Positions 1-7,571 are shown, numbered from the stretch's first letter. The stretch: 21,509 nt of DNA from JBNJGT01 sp051819765 (GCA_051819765.1 JBNJGT010000025.1:1-21509), one strand, 5' to 3'. Program-made: numbers and translations. Notes: a model not told the origin generated them from the letters alone.

Positions 1-1
1 T

Positions 2-118
2 GTTCCCATGCTCAGTCACCTGGGTTTCATATCAGCCATCGGGATAGTGACAATCCTGTTGAATAGTTTGTTCATCAACCCTTGTATACTGTTACTTATT
101 GAAAAATGGAAAGGATAG
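2..118 (+). CDS. RND-family transporter half, C-terminal end only (partial)
   Basis: This open frame enters from the left edge and ends at TAG 116-118. It encodes the last 38 residues of a membrane protein: a hydrophobic helix (LGFISAIGIVTILLNSLF) followed by a short basic cytoplasmic tail ending EKWKG. The pattern, including an N-P in the last helix and a short charged tail, resembles the end of the next protein, an RND/MMPL half-transporter. The start codon of that protein at 106 lies inside this frame, a 13-bp overlap typical of translational coupling. I infer that it is the partner half of a split RND exporter; the rest lies outside the window, so the family call rests on the tail and the context. 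Confidence 0.7.
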   Translation, partial: VPMLSHLGFISAIGIVTILLNSLFINPCILLLIEKWKG

Positions 119-2127
119 CCCGATTATATGCAGGATTCGTGCACAAGTATTCCTTCGCTATGCTGCTGGTCATACTAGTCCTGACAATCACACTTGCCCT
201 GCAGATCCCGAATGTCACAATTGAACCGATGGACTACAAGACCTTCCTTCCACCTGACAGTCAGACAATGGAGGGCATGAATTTTGTTGAGGATACCTTC
301 ATGAGTACTGATTCTGCCCAGTTACTGATCATGAAACGGGACGGCTATACACTAGATTGGGGCCAAGAACATATGATCTCTTTTGTGGAACGGTTGGAAC
401 AGGCATTGAACAAGCTCCCTTCAGTCGATTACACATTATCCTATGTTGGAGCTCTAAAGCAAAGGAACAATGGGTCGATCCGTATTGGGCGCCAGGAGTT
501 CCATCAGCTGACGCATCAGGAGAAAATCATGTATCCTATTGATCCCCTCGCAGAAGCCCAAGGGTACGTCACCAGCTTTGATGAACTTGATGAAGGCATT
601 ACCCGGCAGTACCACGCGATACAGGAGTTGCATAATGCGAGCGGAGTACTTGTCTCCAAGATCGAAGGTATCAGGGCGGGAGCCCAGCAAATCAAAGCCT
701 CAACAGACGCGATCTACGATGAAGATGTCAGTTCAGCATCTGAATTGGCAGATGGCATCCAGGGACTGAAGCGTTCACTGCAAAATGTGTCGCGTGACCT
801 GGGAAGCCTCAATGAGGGCATCCGGAGTACGTATTGCGATCAGACAATAGTGGACCCTATCTACCAGGATGATACAGGCATCCCCAATCCCTACTATAAC
901 CAGAGCTCCTGCCATGCATACCAGAATAAGACAATCCAGGATTCGTATGAGTCTCTGAGGGACACCTATTGTGCCCATTACCTGCCTTCACCTCCGTATG
1001 CCCCCAACACGCCAAATCCATATTATAATCTCACCAGATGCAACACCTACAATGCGGTTTTGGCGACCATGGATAAGAATTTCAGTTACTACGAAGGGCT
1101 TACCAGAATAAAGGCGGGAATCGACACCCGTATGATACCAGCCCTTGAAGAATTGGAGGCTGGAACTGCTGAGGCCGCCCATGGTCTCGAGGAATTCAAG
1201 ACAAATATCATTGAGATCAACAAAGGCATGGCTCAACTCACTCTCTATCTGCAAAGGTTCAAAGAGGGAATGATGGAATATGAACGGAATATGGCAGAGC
1301 TTGAACAGCAGACTGCCTACATCAAGGGGAATGTTTCCTCTTACAACCAGCAGATCTCGTCCACCTATCACCTCCTCAAAGAGACCATCGATTATGGACA
1401 TGAGGCCCAGGATTACAAGATATCTGATGAAAAGGAATTCGGAAAGTTTTTCAGTAAGGACGGCACTGCAGCCCGGATTCATATCCTCATCAGACGAGGG
1501 GTTGATAAGCCCTATATCGCCCAGAAACTGCAGGAGGTCGCGGATTCAGTCAAGGCACCTGGCAACGTGGAAGTCCTTGCGATAGGTGACATGATCCGGT
1601 TTGACAGATTGCAGAGTATGATTCCTCACCAGGTCTCAAGCACCTCGCTGTTTGCGACAATATTCATCATCGCAATTATCATCATCCTCATCCGAAGGCC
1701 CATCATGAGTCTGCTGACTCTTTCAACAATCCTGTTTGGGACATTGTGGACCTTTGGCATTCTGGGAAGCATAAACATGAATCTCAATCCCGCCTCGGCA
1801 GGTATTTTGTCCATGCTTCTTGGTATCGGCATAGATTTCGGTATCCAGATCATCTCAGAATTCATAAAATTCTTTAAGTCAGGAAATCTGGAAAGTGCAT
1901 TAGCCAAGACATTCCAGATAGCTATGACCCCCATACTGATAACTACCGGCTCCGCCCTGCTTGGTTTTTTTGCCATGGGGTTGGCAGATGTCACCATCAT
2001 GCAAGACATGAGCCGCATCCTCATGCTTGGGACTCCCATGTACTTCATTGCAGCCTTCACAGTGTTACCCGCAGCACTGGCTGCCTATATAAATATAAAA
2101 GAGAAAATCAGAGGTGAACAAAGATGA
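106..2127 (+). CDS. RND (HAE3/MMPL-like) exporter, single-half protein with coiled-coil and Cys-rich extracytoplasmic domain
   Basis: A 673-aa membrane protein with the layout of one RND half: TM1 at about residues 14-33, a large extracytoplasmic region at about 34-505, then five TM helices at about 514-660. TM4 carries GIGIDFGIQ, the hallmark of MMPL/HAE3 exporters. These use the proton gradient to move hydrophobic or lipid-like molecules. The loop is not an ordinary porter domain. It has long heptad-like helical stretches (about 170-235 and 335-430) enclosing two copies of a motif TYC...PNPYYN...C (C244/C269 and C289/C312), probably two disulfide-closed loops. Two halves would be needed for a pump, and the upstream gene appears to give the other. 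The start overlaps the upstream gene by 13 bp and the stop overlaps the next gene by ATGA. The substrate is unknown. Confidence 0.85.
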   Translation: MERIARLYAGFVHKYSFAMLLVILVLTITLALQIPNVTIEPMDYKTFLPPDSQTMEGMNFVEDTFMSTDSAQLLIMKRDGYTLDWGQEHMISFVERLEQALNKLPSVDYTLSYVGALKQRNNGSIRIGRQEFHQLTHQEKIMYPIDPLAEAQGYVTSFDELDEGITRQYHAIQELHNASGVLVSKIEGIRAGAQQIKASTDAIYDEDVSSASELADGIQGLKRSLQNVSRDLGSLNEGIRSTYCDQTIVDPIYQDDTGIPNPYYNQSSCHAYQNKTIQDSYESLRDTYCAHYLPSPPYAPNTPNPYYNLTRCNTYNAVLATMDKNFSYYEGLTRIKAGIDTRMIPALEELEAGTAEAAHGLEEFKTNIIEINKGMAQLTLYLQRFKEGMMEYERNMAELEQQTAYIKGNVSSYNQQISSTYHLLKETIDYGHEAQDYKISDEKEFGKFFSKDGTAARIHILIRRGVDKPYIAQKLQEVADSVKAPGNVEVLAIGDMIRFDRLQSMIPHQVSSTSLFATIFIIAIIIILIRRPIMSLLTLSTILFGTLWTFGILGSINMNLNPASAGILSMLLGIGIDFGIQIISEFIKFFKSGNLESALAKTFQIAMTPILITTGSALLGFFAMGLADVTIMQDMSRILMLGTPMYFIAAFTVLPAALAAYINIKEKIRGEQR

Positions 2128-3275
2128 AACATTTGATGCTTATACTTATGGTTCTTCCCATTGTCTGCGCAAGCAATGTGGAACTGCTCAACACCGATCC
2201 TTACCCCCTGCAGGCAGGCGAGTTCGGAAAGATGCGTATCAAGCTCCTTGATACGATCCATTACGAAGGGGATGATTTCGACACCAAGACAGTCTCTGTC
2301 ACATTCGTGGATTCCTCAGCAATCAAGCTCGTGGACGAGGCCAAGCGGACCCGTACATTCACCCTGAAGGGCAAGCACTCTGAGGATTTCTACCAGCTCA
2401 TCGAGTACGACGTGCTGGTCGGGTCGGTACCCAATGGCTCGGTTGAGGTTGCATTCCGCCTTGATGGGACTGATACGCGCTACGTGAGTGTCCCAGTGGA
2501 GGACGAAAACGTCGCATTTGATGTTGGGAATATCAAGAGTATGCCAAAGCACCTGTATCCTGAGGCTGATGATGTGAAACTTGAGGTGCAGGTTGCAAAT
2601 GTAGGGGATGACACTGCAAAGAATGTCATTGCCTCTCTTTCATCACCAGCATTGGAATCAGCAAGCTCTTTTTCCAATCGCTACGGGTTGGGCCGGATAG
2701 AATCCTCGCAAGCAGCCATTGCCGAGTTCTATGTTGACGTACCGGATGTCGCGCCTGGCAGCAAGGAATTGACGCTGCACCTTAGTTACAGTGAGGATGA
2801 TGAGCCTCGCCAGGTATCATTTGATGTCCCCTTTGTTGTGCTCGGCAAACCCCAATTCCAGATTGAGGCCCTCAATGCACCACGTGTCATGCAGGGGGAG
2901 AGTTCTGCCCTCAAGCTTAAAGTGACCAACACCGGTCAGCAGGAAGCAGAGGAAGTTGCGGTCGATGTCATAAAGGATAGCAATGTATTGCTTGAGTTTG
3001 ATCGGTATATTGATTTTGTGGGTAATCTTGATCCTGGCCAGAGTGGTGAGGTGTACCTGCCTTTCTCTGCTGCCAAGGATGCATCGGTGAAGGAGAATCC
3101 GATAGAGCTTTCCATCCGCTATGTATTCAATAATGAAGTGCATACTGAAAGCCTCAAGCAGCAGATTCAGGTGACCGAGCGCAACCAAACTGTACTCGAG
3201 AATAAGGCGCTCATGGGCGTGGTAGTCTCGTTGATAATCATCGGCACCATCGTATACAGTCTCATGCACAAATAG
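2124..3275 (+). CDS. Secreted, membrane-anchored Ig-like (CARDB/S-layer-like) protein, likely RND exporter accessory
   Basis: A 383-aa protein with an N-terminal signal peptide (cleavage probably after VCAS near residue 17), beta-rich repeats, and one C-terminal TM helix (about 360-379) ending HK. The body has at least two segments with the pattern of CARDB/COG1361-type domains (phrases such as LEVQVANVGDDTAKNV at about 153 and LKLKVTNTGQQEAEEV at about 264), known from archaeal surface proteins. It is therefore anchored in the membrane with the bulk outside. The start ATG overlaps the RND stop (ATGA) and is preceded by GAGGTG at 2112-2117, a good ribosome binding site, so it is co-translated with the exporter. 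A role as an extracytoplasmic partner of the pump is inferred from the operon only. Confidence 0.8.
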   Translation: MKHLMLILMVLPIVCASNVELLNTDPYPLQAGEFGKMRIKLLDTIHYEGDDFDTKTVSVTFVDSSAIKLVDEAKRTRTFTLKGKHSEDFYQLIEYDVLVGSVPNGSVEVAFRLDGTDTRYVSVPVEDENVAFDVGNIKSMPKHLYPEADDVKLEVQVANVGDDTAKNVIASLSSPALESASSFSNRYGLGRIESSQAAIAEFYVDVPDVAPGSKELTLHLSYSEDDEPRQVSFDVPFVVLGKPQFQIEALNAPRVMQGESSALKLKVTNTGQQEAEEVAVDVIKDSNVLLEFDRYIDFVGNLDPGQSGEVYLPFSAAKDASVKENPIELSIRYVFNNEVHTESLKQQIQVTERNQTVLENKALMGVVVSLIIIGTIVYSLMHK

Positions 3276-3421
3276 AGTTTTTCGAAGAAATGACGTGCAT
3301 CAGCACAGGCCAATCAGCTCATATAAGGTAAAAGGGGGAGGTCCCTTACTGGGATGTCACCTCTTTTTTGAAAAGAAATGAGGCCTAAGTCAATGCTACC
3401 GCTTCGAAAAGCACAAATAGG

Positions 3422-3447
3422 AAAATTTTTATACTGAAAAGAGGTGG
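3422..3447 (+). promoter_or_regulatory. TATA-like box and GGTG site for the 135-aa secreted protein
   Basis: The box aatttttatact is centred about 26 nt before ATG 3456, and gaggtgg (3441-3447) sits 8 nt before it. Together they choose ATG 3456 over the upstream in-frame GTG at 3444, which lies inside the GGTG site. Confidence 0.6.
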
Positions 3448-3455
3448 AACATACA

Positions 3456-3863
3456 ATGAAACGCGTACTACTACTTATTGTGATGGCATCCTTTGTGCTT
3501 GCCATGGACTGCACCACCCTGGAGAACCATAAGTCTGAGATAGTCGGCACAAATCTCCCTGAGTACATCCCTTACCAGGATGAGGTGTTCAACATCCATA
3601 TGCAGGGGGAGACCATGGGGCATGTGGTGCTTGATAACGGGACAGTGACCAGTTTTTCTTGCGACCAAAGCGACAGCCCCACATATAACGTCCATATCCA
3701 AAGCCCTGATGTGATCGAGACCATAGCCTCTTCGGACAATCCCCTCAAGACCCTCAATGGGATGCTCGGTTCAGAGATTGAGGTAAAGGGCACAACCGTT
3801 GGAAAGAAGGTCAAGGGGTTCTTCACCAGGCTTGCGCTCTCAATAGGCGCGTGGTTCAGCTAG
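3456..3863 (+). CDS. Small secreted protein, possible SCP2-like lipid-binding fold
   Basis: A 135-aa protein with a clear signal peptide (KR then a hydrophobic core, cleavage near VLA-MD), so the mature part is exported. Mature residues include one cysteine near the N-terminus (C18, two residues after the predicted cleavage point) and one at about 70. The second half (HIQSPDVIETIASSDNPLKTL, then EIEVKG and a hydrophobic tail) loosely recalls the end of SCP2/sterol-carrier-like domains, where a helix-rich segment precedes a 'gki.i.G' strand. This is a weak pattern match, so the lipid-binding idea is tentative. It has its own promoter and a T-run after the stop, so it is probably monocistronic. 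It sits next to the exporter operon in the same orientation. Confidence 0.65.
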   Translation: MKRVLLLIVMASFVLAMDCTTLENHKSEIVGTNLPEYIPYQDEVFNIHMQGETMGHVVLDNGTVTSFSCDQSDSPTYNVHIQSPDVIETIASSDNPLKTLNGMLGSEIEVKGTTVGKKVKGFFTRLALSIGAWFS

Positions 3864-3864
3864 A

Positions 3865-3870
3865 TTTTTT
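3865..3870 (+). terminator. T-run terminator candidate
   Basis: Six T directly after the TAG of the secreted protein gene. Archaeal termination commonly needs only a T-run; no strong hairpin is present. Confidence 0.4.
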
Positions 3871-4036
3871 ATTGTGATCTTTTATGATGGCTCATGGGGG
3901 CTTTTTATCCCTCATTGAAGTAATTCTGGATCAGCGGAAAGATTAAGATGTAACCCCTGATACGGTTAGGTCCTCTGCAGGGTGGGTTTATCCCCTCAGC
4001 TCGATTATCCTTTGTTAGGCGGTGATTTTCGCAAGC

Positions 4037-4046
4037 CTTATAAAAA
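4037..4046 (+). promoter_or_regulatory. TATA box, leaderless promoter of the 340-aa gene
   Basis: cttataaaaa is centred about 26 nt upstream of ATG 4068. No Shine-Dalgarno sequence precedes the ATG. Confidence 0.6.
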
Positions 4047-4067
4047 GTCGCCCCCTCGAAGTGATAA

Positions 4068-5090
4068 ATGGATCCGAATGTATGGCCTTTGAGTGCAAAA
4101 GAAAAGGAAACCCACGACCAATATACACGGTTGCAGGATCAATTTGACATGCAGTTTGCACAGGAATTCCTTTTCACCTCATACCGGAAGATGACCCGGG
4201 TTGGAAAATCCTATCCTTTTCTTGATCCCCGCGGGCTTCAGCCAGGGGCGACAGGCTACACTAAGCTTGAGGATAAGGTGAAAGGTCATAAGAGCGGGTT
4301 GGTTTTTTTTATGAAAGACAGGCTGGAAGAGCAGCACAGCAAGCACATCCGCTTCAAGAACCGCTACAAGGTGACAAAGAAGAAGTTCCAGAATCGGGGG
4401 GTTGTTGATAAGCAGTTCGCCCAGGAATTCACTCATTCACACACCCTGGTAGGACATCCTCACTTCTACCGGACCTTGAGGGAGCTCATGAGAAGCGATT
4501 TCGGAGAACTCATCCAACCTGATCCCACCTATAAGCGCCACGCAATAACCCATTTCCGGGTCGAGGTTGATATCAACCTGGATGAATCGGTTGAGGAGCT
4601 TGCCCGTCAAAAGAATATCATCACCCAGCCTCTTGATAGATTTGAACCCTCTGTTGCAGAGAACCTTGAGGCAAGATTCTTCCAGTACTATGGATTCTCC
4701 CATGTTGCTGGTGGCAGGCGAAGGGCAGCAGTCAAGGCCTCGCATTATCTGACGAAACATGAACTCCCCTTCGCGATCTATGTCGCAAGCTCAGAGGAGC
4801 GCACCCTCACGCGCATAACCCCTGATAACGTGATAAAATACGCACTGGTGCAGCTCAATAAGCAAAGACGAATAGGGGTTGAGAAAGACAATCCCGGCGC
4901 ATTGAAGAAGGTGCTTCATGCTGACAATCTCGCGCTCTACCGGGTCGTGTACAATCGCCCTGCTGTCCAGGGAGAAGAAGCCCTGCACCGCAACTGGCTG
5001 CAACGCAAGTATGAGCACCTCATGCCACGGCGAAAATACCCTGGCATGCGTCCCATCGAATACCCGCTTATCTATAAGGACAAGAAATAA
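4068..5090 (+). CDS. Conserved-looking basic protein of unknown function
   Basis: A 340-aa soluble protein with no signal peptide or TM helix, rich in K/R/H/Q. I do not recognise the family. A short internal repeat is visible: D27-x-QFAQEF (residues 27-34) and D114-x-QFAQEF (114-121), 87 residues apart, hinting at a duplicated N-terminal module. The C-terminal half contains GGRRRAAVKASHYL (about 216-229) and ends in a lysine- and arginine-rich tail, compatible with nucleic-acid binding, though nothing catalytic is evident. It is transcribed from its own TATA box. The next gene starts 8 nt after its stop, so the radical SAM gene may be co-transcribed. Confidence 0.75.
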   Translation: MDPNVWPLSAKEKETHDQYTRLQDQFDMQFAQEFLFTSYRKMTRVGKSYPFLDPRGLQPGATGYTKLEDKVKGHKSGLVFFMKDRLEEQHSKHIRFKNRYKVTKKKFQNRGVVDKQFAQEFTHSHTLVGHPHFYRTLRELMRSDFGELIQPDPTYKRHAITHFRVEVDINLDESVEELARQKNIITQPLDRFEPSVAENLEARFFQYYGFSHVAGGRRRAAVKASHYLTKHELPFAIYVASSEERTLTRITPDNVIKYALVQLNKQRRIGVEKDNPGALKKVLHADNLALYRVVYNRPAVQGEEALHRNWLQRKYEHLMPRRKYPGMRPIEYPLIYKDKK

Positions 5091-5098
5091 ATAACATC

Positions 5099-6109
5099 AT
5101 GACCTCTTGCATCGTAATGAAGGAAGCATCATTCTACCGGACGAAAGCCGACAAGGTCCAGTGTTATCTGTGCCCTCATGTATGCAGTATTGGGGATGGG
5201 GAGCGAGGAAAATGCCGGGTACGTCAGAACATCAAAGGGAAACTGTATTCCCTGGTCTATGGAAAGCTCATCGCCCAAAGCGTTGACCCCATCGAGAAAA
5301 AGCCCTTGTTTCACTTCTGTCCACACACAAAGAGCTACAGCATCGCGACAGTCGGCTGTAATCTCAGCTGTGATTTCTGCCAGAACTGGGACATCTCCCA
5401 GCCAGAACAGATTGTGGGCGAAGATGCAACTCCGGAACAAGTGGTTGAAAGTGCCATTCATGCAGGGTGCAAAAGTATCTCCTACACATATACTGAACCG
5501 ACAATATTCCTTGAGTTCGCCCATGACTGCGCAAAGCGTGCAAAGGAATGTGGTCTTGCAAATGTCTTTGTCTCCAATGGATTCATCACAAAGCCGGCAA
5601 TAGATGGCATCAGCCCCTATCTTGACGCCATAAACATAGATCTGAAGGGGTTCTCAGAGGGCTTCTACCAAGACACCTGTCATGGTTCGTTCAAACCGGT
5701 GCTTGATGCCATTCGGTACTATCATGAAAAAGGCGTTTTTGTGGAACTGACAACCCTTATTGTTCCCGGCCATAACGACTCGGAAGATATGTTAAAGCAG
5801 ATTGTGGACTTTATCCTGTCCATTGACAAGCGCATCCCCTGGCATATCTCACGATTTTTCCCCCTGTATCGCATGTCTGATGCATACCCCACGCCCCTCG
5901 AGACCTTGGAGAAAGCCTACAAAGTAGGCAAACAGAAGGGCCTGGACTATATCTACCTGGGAAATGTTCCCAGCGACATGAACACCTACTGTCCCGGGTG
6001 CCATAGATTGATTGTCGACCGAGAGAAGCACGAAACCACGCTAGTAGATGGCAATTGTCCCGACTGTGGAGCCCCAATCAATATTTCATGCCCTGGATCC
6101 CAAGTTTGA
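5099..6109 (+). CDS. amrS: AmmeMemoRadiSam-type radical SAM enzyme, 3' end remodelled by a transposable element
   Basis: A 336-aa radical SAM protein. The cluster motif C87-x3-C91-x2-C94 (GCNLSCDFCQNW) and the N-terminal cysteines C22/C25/C29/C39 match the AmrS family, known in archaea and bacteria beside MEMO and AMMECR1 proteins. A C-terminal CPGC...CPDC pair (about residues 298-325) looks like a zinc ribbon. The family is linked to radical-based modification, but its reaction is not settled; no MEMO or AMMECR1 gene is in this window. Two starts are possible: ATG 5099, with a TATA-like ttatctataag 26 nt upstream, and ATG 5117 (MKEASFY), which fits family alignments better. The last two residues (QV) and the TGA come from the inserted element at 6099. 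Without it, the frame reads ...CPGS then TAA. Confidence 0.88.
   Translation: MTSCIVMKEASFYRTKADKVQCYLCPHVCSIGDGERGKCRVRQNIKGKLYSLVYGKLIAQSVDPIEKKPLFHFCPHTKSYSIATVGCNLSCDFCQNWDISQPEQIVGEDATPEQVVESAIHAGCKSISYTYTEPTIFLEFAHDCAKRAKECGLANVFVSNGFITKPAIDGISPYLDAINIDLKGFSEGFYQDTCHGSFKPVLDAIRYYHEKGVFVELTTLIVPGHNDSEDMLKQIVDFILSIDKRIPWHISRFFPLYRMSDAYPTPLETLEKAYKVGKQKGLDYIYLGNVPSDMNTYCPGCHRLIVDREKHETTLVDGNCPDCGAPINISCPGSQV
6093..6098. repeat. Target-site duplication, left copy (CTGGAT)
   Basis: CTGGAT directly precedes the left terminal inverted repeat and is repeated exactly at 6495-6500 directly after the right one. Confidence 0.8.
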
Positions 6110-6494
6110 CACATAGAATTTTTTACATATCTTCATAATATCTATTTGACAGCTTCTAAATTATTCATACTTCTTGTATCCTCATAATTTTGCAAGCTGA
6201 AGACTTAGGTAATATTTTTTAGCGATTTTCCCAGCACCTTTTTTGACAGATAATTCAATGGTGCTAGTTGTCAAAAATTCATTAAAATTAGCTTATCGAA
6301 TTTGACAGTTACAGTAGAATACAAAAAAACGCAGAGGAAAAGCAGGTTTTTTCTAATTTTAAACCCATAAATAAAGGTAGTTGCCTCCAAAATCAGGCAA
6401 TTACCTAAAAAATTAGGTCAATCTGACCCAAAAAGCAAGCAACTGTCAAATAAAAATCCTGCACTAACATAGGTCACAAACTATCAAACTTGGG
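6099..6494. mobile_element. 396-bp non-autonomous transposable element (MITE-like)
   Basis: The element is bounded by perfect 11-bp terminal inverted repeats CCCAAGTTTGA (6099-6109) and TCAAACTTGGG (6484-6494), and flanked by the 6-bp direct repeat CTGGAT. It is AT-rich and has no ORF of useful size, so any transposase must act in trans. Seven copies of TTTGACAG or one-mismatch variants, in both orientations, are spread through it (6105, 6145, 6242, 6268, 6301, 6443, 6481), likely transposase binding sites. A chain of overlapping hairpins lies at 6375-6428. The end of a second copy is present at 21413. The insertion sequence family is not recognised. Confidence 0.82.
6375..6428. repeat. Chain of overlapping inverted repeats inside the element
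   Basis: Three stems share arms. 6375-6386 pairs with 6395-6406 (12 bp, one G-T). 6403-6408 (acctaa) pairs with 6413-6418 (ttaggt). 6416-6420 (ggtca) pairs with 6424-6428 (tgacc). Because arms are reused, the folds are mutually exclusive. Confidence 0.6.
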
Positions 6495-6500
6495 CTGGAT
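6495..6500. repeat. Target-site duplication, right copy (CTGGAT)
   Basis: Exact partner of 6093-6098. The following bases (cataaa) restore the stop codon TAA of the radical SAM frame in the reconstructed empty site. Confidence 0.8.
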
Positions 6501-6581
6501 CATAAAATTCTGTGTCAAGCCAGCTATGCGTTCTGCGCAAGCCCTGCCGAGTTAATGATAATACGAGATACCTCACCGGCA

Positions 6582-6591
6582 GATTTTTATG
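6582..6591 (+). promoter_or_regulatory. TATA box of the isochorismatase-type gene
   Basis: gatttttatg is centred 26 nt before ATG 6613, and acaggtgc lies just before that ATG. Both favour 6613 over the upstream in-frame ATG at 6589. Between the element's right end and this box there is only about 80 bp of non-coding DNA with nothing else recognisable. Confidence 0.6.
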
Positions 6592-6612
6592 TTCCGGGCT
6601 CCTAACAGGTGC

Positions 6613-7137
6613 ATGGCAACCGCACTCATCTTGGTGGATTTCGAGAATGAATGGCTCGACGAGAATTCAGAATACTATGTGGGAGACATAACCGCAATCC
6701 TTGAACAGACAAACCGGTTAATCGACCATGCACGAAAAGAAGGATACAAAATCATCTTCACCCGGCATGTGGAGGAAGATGGTGATGTGTTTCAGGCAGG
6801 AACAAAGAATTGCGAGTTAATATCTGACCTGAAATATGAGGAGAATGATACCGTTATCACTAAACATCGTATCAGCCCATTCTACAATACAAATTTGGAG
6901 GGGGCACTGAAGGGAATTGACCATATTGTGACCTGTGGAATATTGACAAACCTGTGCGTTCGAAGCCTGGTACAGGATGCCTATGATCGTGACTTTGACA
7001 TAACGGTCATAACTGATTGCTGTGTTGCATTCGATCAGGAGACACAGGATTTCACTTTCCGGGACCTGAAGGCCACCCGGGAGGAGGTTAGTTTTGTTTC
7101 CCTCGAGGAGTTTGTTGGGGTTCCGACGGGAAATTGA
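6613..7137 (+). CDS. Cysteine hydrolase, isochorismatase/nicotinamidase superfamily
   Basis: A 174-aa cytosolic protein of typical length for the superfamily. The catalytic triad is visible as D9 (ILVDFENEW), K84 (VITKHRISPFYNT) and C115 (TCGILTNLCVRS). C115 sits in the usual position before the conserved helix, and the segment ends with the normal VITDCCVAF strand. The family hydrolyses amides or related bonds (nicotinamide, isochorismate, ureidoacrylate, N-carbamoyl compounds); sequence alone does not fix the substrate. The start at 6613 is supported by TATA spacing and a GGTG site. A GC-rich hairpin plus an 8-T run follows the stop, so it is probably monocistronic. It lies between the mobile element and the MttB-like cluster. 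Confidence 0.85.
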   Translation: MATALILVDFENEWLDENSEYYVGDITAILEQTNRLIDHARKEGYKIIFTRHVEEDGDVFQAGTKNCELISDLKYEENDTVITKHRISPFYNTNLEGALKGIDHIVTCGILTNLCVRSLVQDAYDRDFDITVITDCCVAFDQETQDFTFRDLKATREEVSFVSLEEFVGVPTGN

Positions 7138-7144
7138 GCGATCT

Positions 7145-7189
7145 GGGCTTGTTCAGGCCCCTTGCTTCGTTAATCTCCGTATTTTTTTT
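7145..7189 (+). terminator. Hairpin plus T-run terminator
   Basis: A small gggc/gccc stem (7145-7148 with 7157-7160) is followed at 7182-7189 by eight T, after the hydrolase stop. Confidence 0.45.
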
Positions 7190-7229
7190 GCCGGTGATAT
7201 GGAATTGTAAAAATTCGTGTCAACAATTA

Positions 7230-7266
7230 TTTTTATACCTGGTTTCCCTTCCTGACCTAAGGTGAT
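7230..7266 (+). promoter_or_regulatory. TATA box and ribosome binding site for the 72-aa gene
   Basis: tatttttatacc is centred about 34 nt before ATG 7270, and aaggtgat (7259-7266) lies 3 nt before it. A short leader with its own SD is expected, unlike the leaderless neighbours. Confidence 0.6.
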
Positions 7267-7269
7267 ACA

Positions 7270-7488
7270 ATGAGCATCGAAGAGATTGAAGGGATGAGTG
7301 TAGCCGCAAGCCAGCTCCACAAGCATATTGGATTAGGCTACGGCGGGCAACCTGCATACAAAAAAGAGAATACCTCTCCGACGAGTGTAGACGGACGGAT
7401 TCTTTCGTATGATGAGCAGACAAGTGCTCTCTTGAAGACCGCAATGAAGGTGGCAGGGCCCTATCAACCAGGAGAATCTTACAGGTAA
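7270..7488 (+). CDS. Small orphan protein upstream of the MttB-like gene
   Basis: A 72-aa soluble protein with a strong TATA box and a well-placed GGTG site, so I regard it as a real gene. I do not recognise it. It is glycine-, serine- and alanine-containing, with GLGYGGQPAYKK in the middle (about residues 22-33), a helical C-terminal part (SALLKTAMKVAG), and no cysteine, TM helix or signal peptide. It lies 176 bp upstream of the MttB-superfamily gene in the same orientation, with a T-rich stretch and a separate promoter between them. A functional link to methyl transfer is only a neighbourhood guess. Confidence 0.65.
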   Translation: MSIEEIEGMSVAASQLHKHIGLGYGGQPAYKKENTSPTSVDGRILSYDEQTSALLKTAMKVAGPYQPGESYR

Positions 7489-7491
7489 TAA

Positions 7492-7510
7492 TTTCTTTTT
7501 TATTTCTTCT
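7492..7510 (+). terminator. T-rich terminator candidate
   Basis: An almost uninterrupted T stretch follows the TAA of the 72-aa gene, with no hairpin. Confidence 0.35.
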
Positions 7511-7571
7511 CGGAAAAACGCTTTTCTTTTAGTGATAAGTCAACACAGCACATGCCAATGCCTCAGGTTAC

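Noticed and set aside
988..1482. Minus-strand ORF of 164 aa inside the RND gene
   Set aside because: It is a shadow of a clearly coding plus-strand frame, with no promoter or ribosome binding site.
3330..3370. Possible hairpin terminator or structured RNA (ggggga-rich segment and ctctttttt)
   Set aside because: The pairing is short and broken; nothing recognisable, and it could be just a purine-rich stretch.
3895..4035. Possible structured RNA or tRNA upstream of the 340-aa gene
   Set aside because: No cloverleaf, T-loop or other family signature could be assembled from the sequence.
6105..6488. CRISPR array from repeated TTTGACAG
   Set aside because: The repeats are only 8 bp, irregularly spaced and in both orientations, inside an element with terminal inverted repeats and a target duplication.
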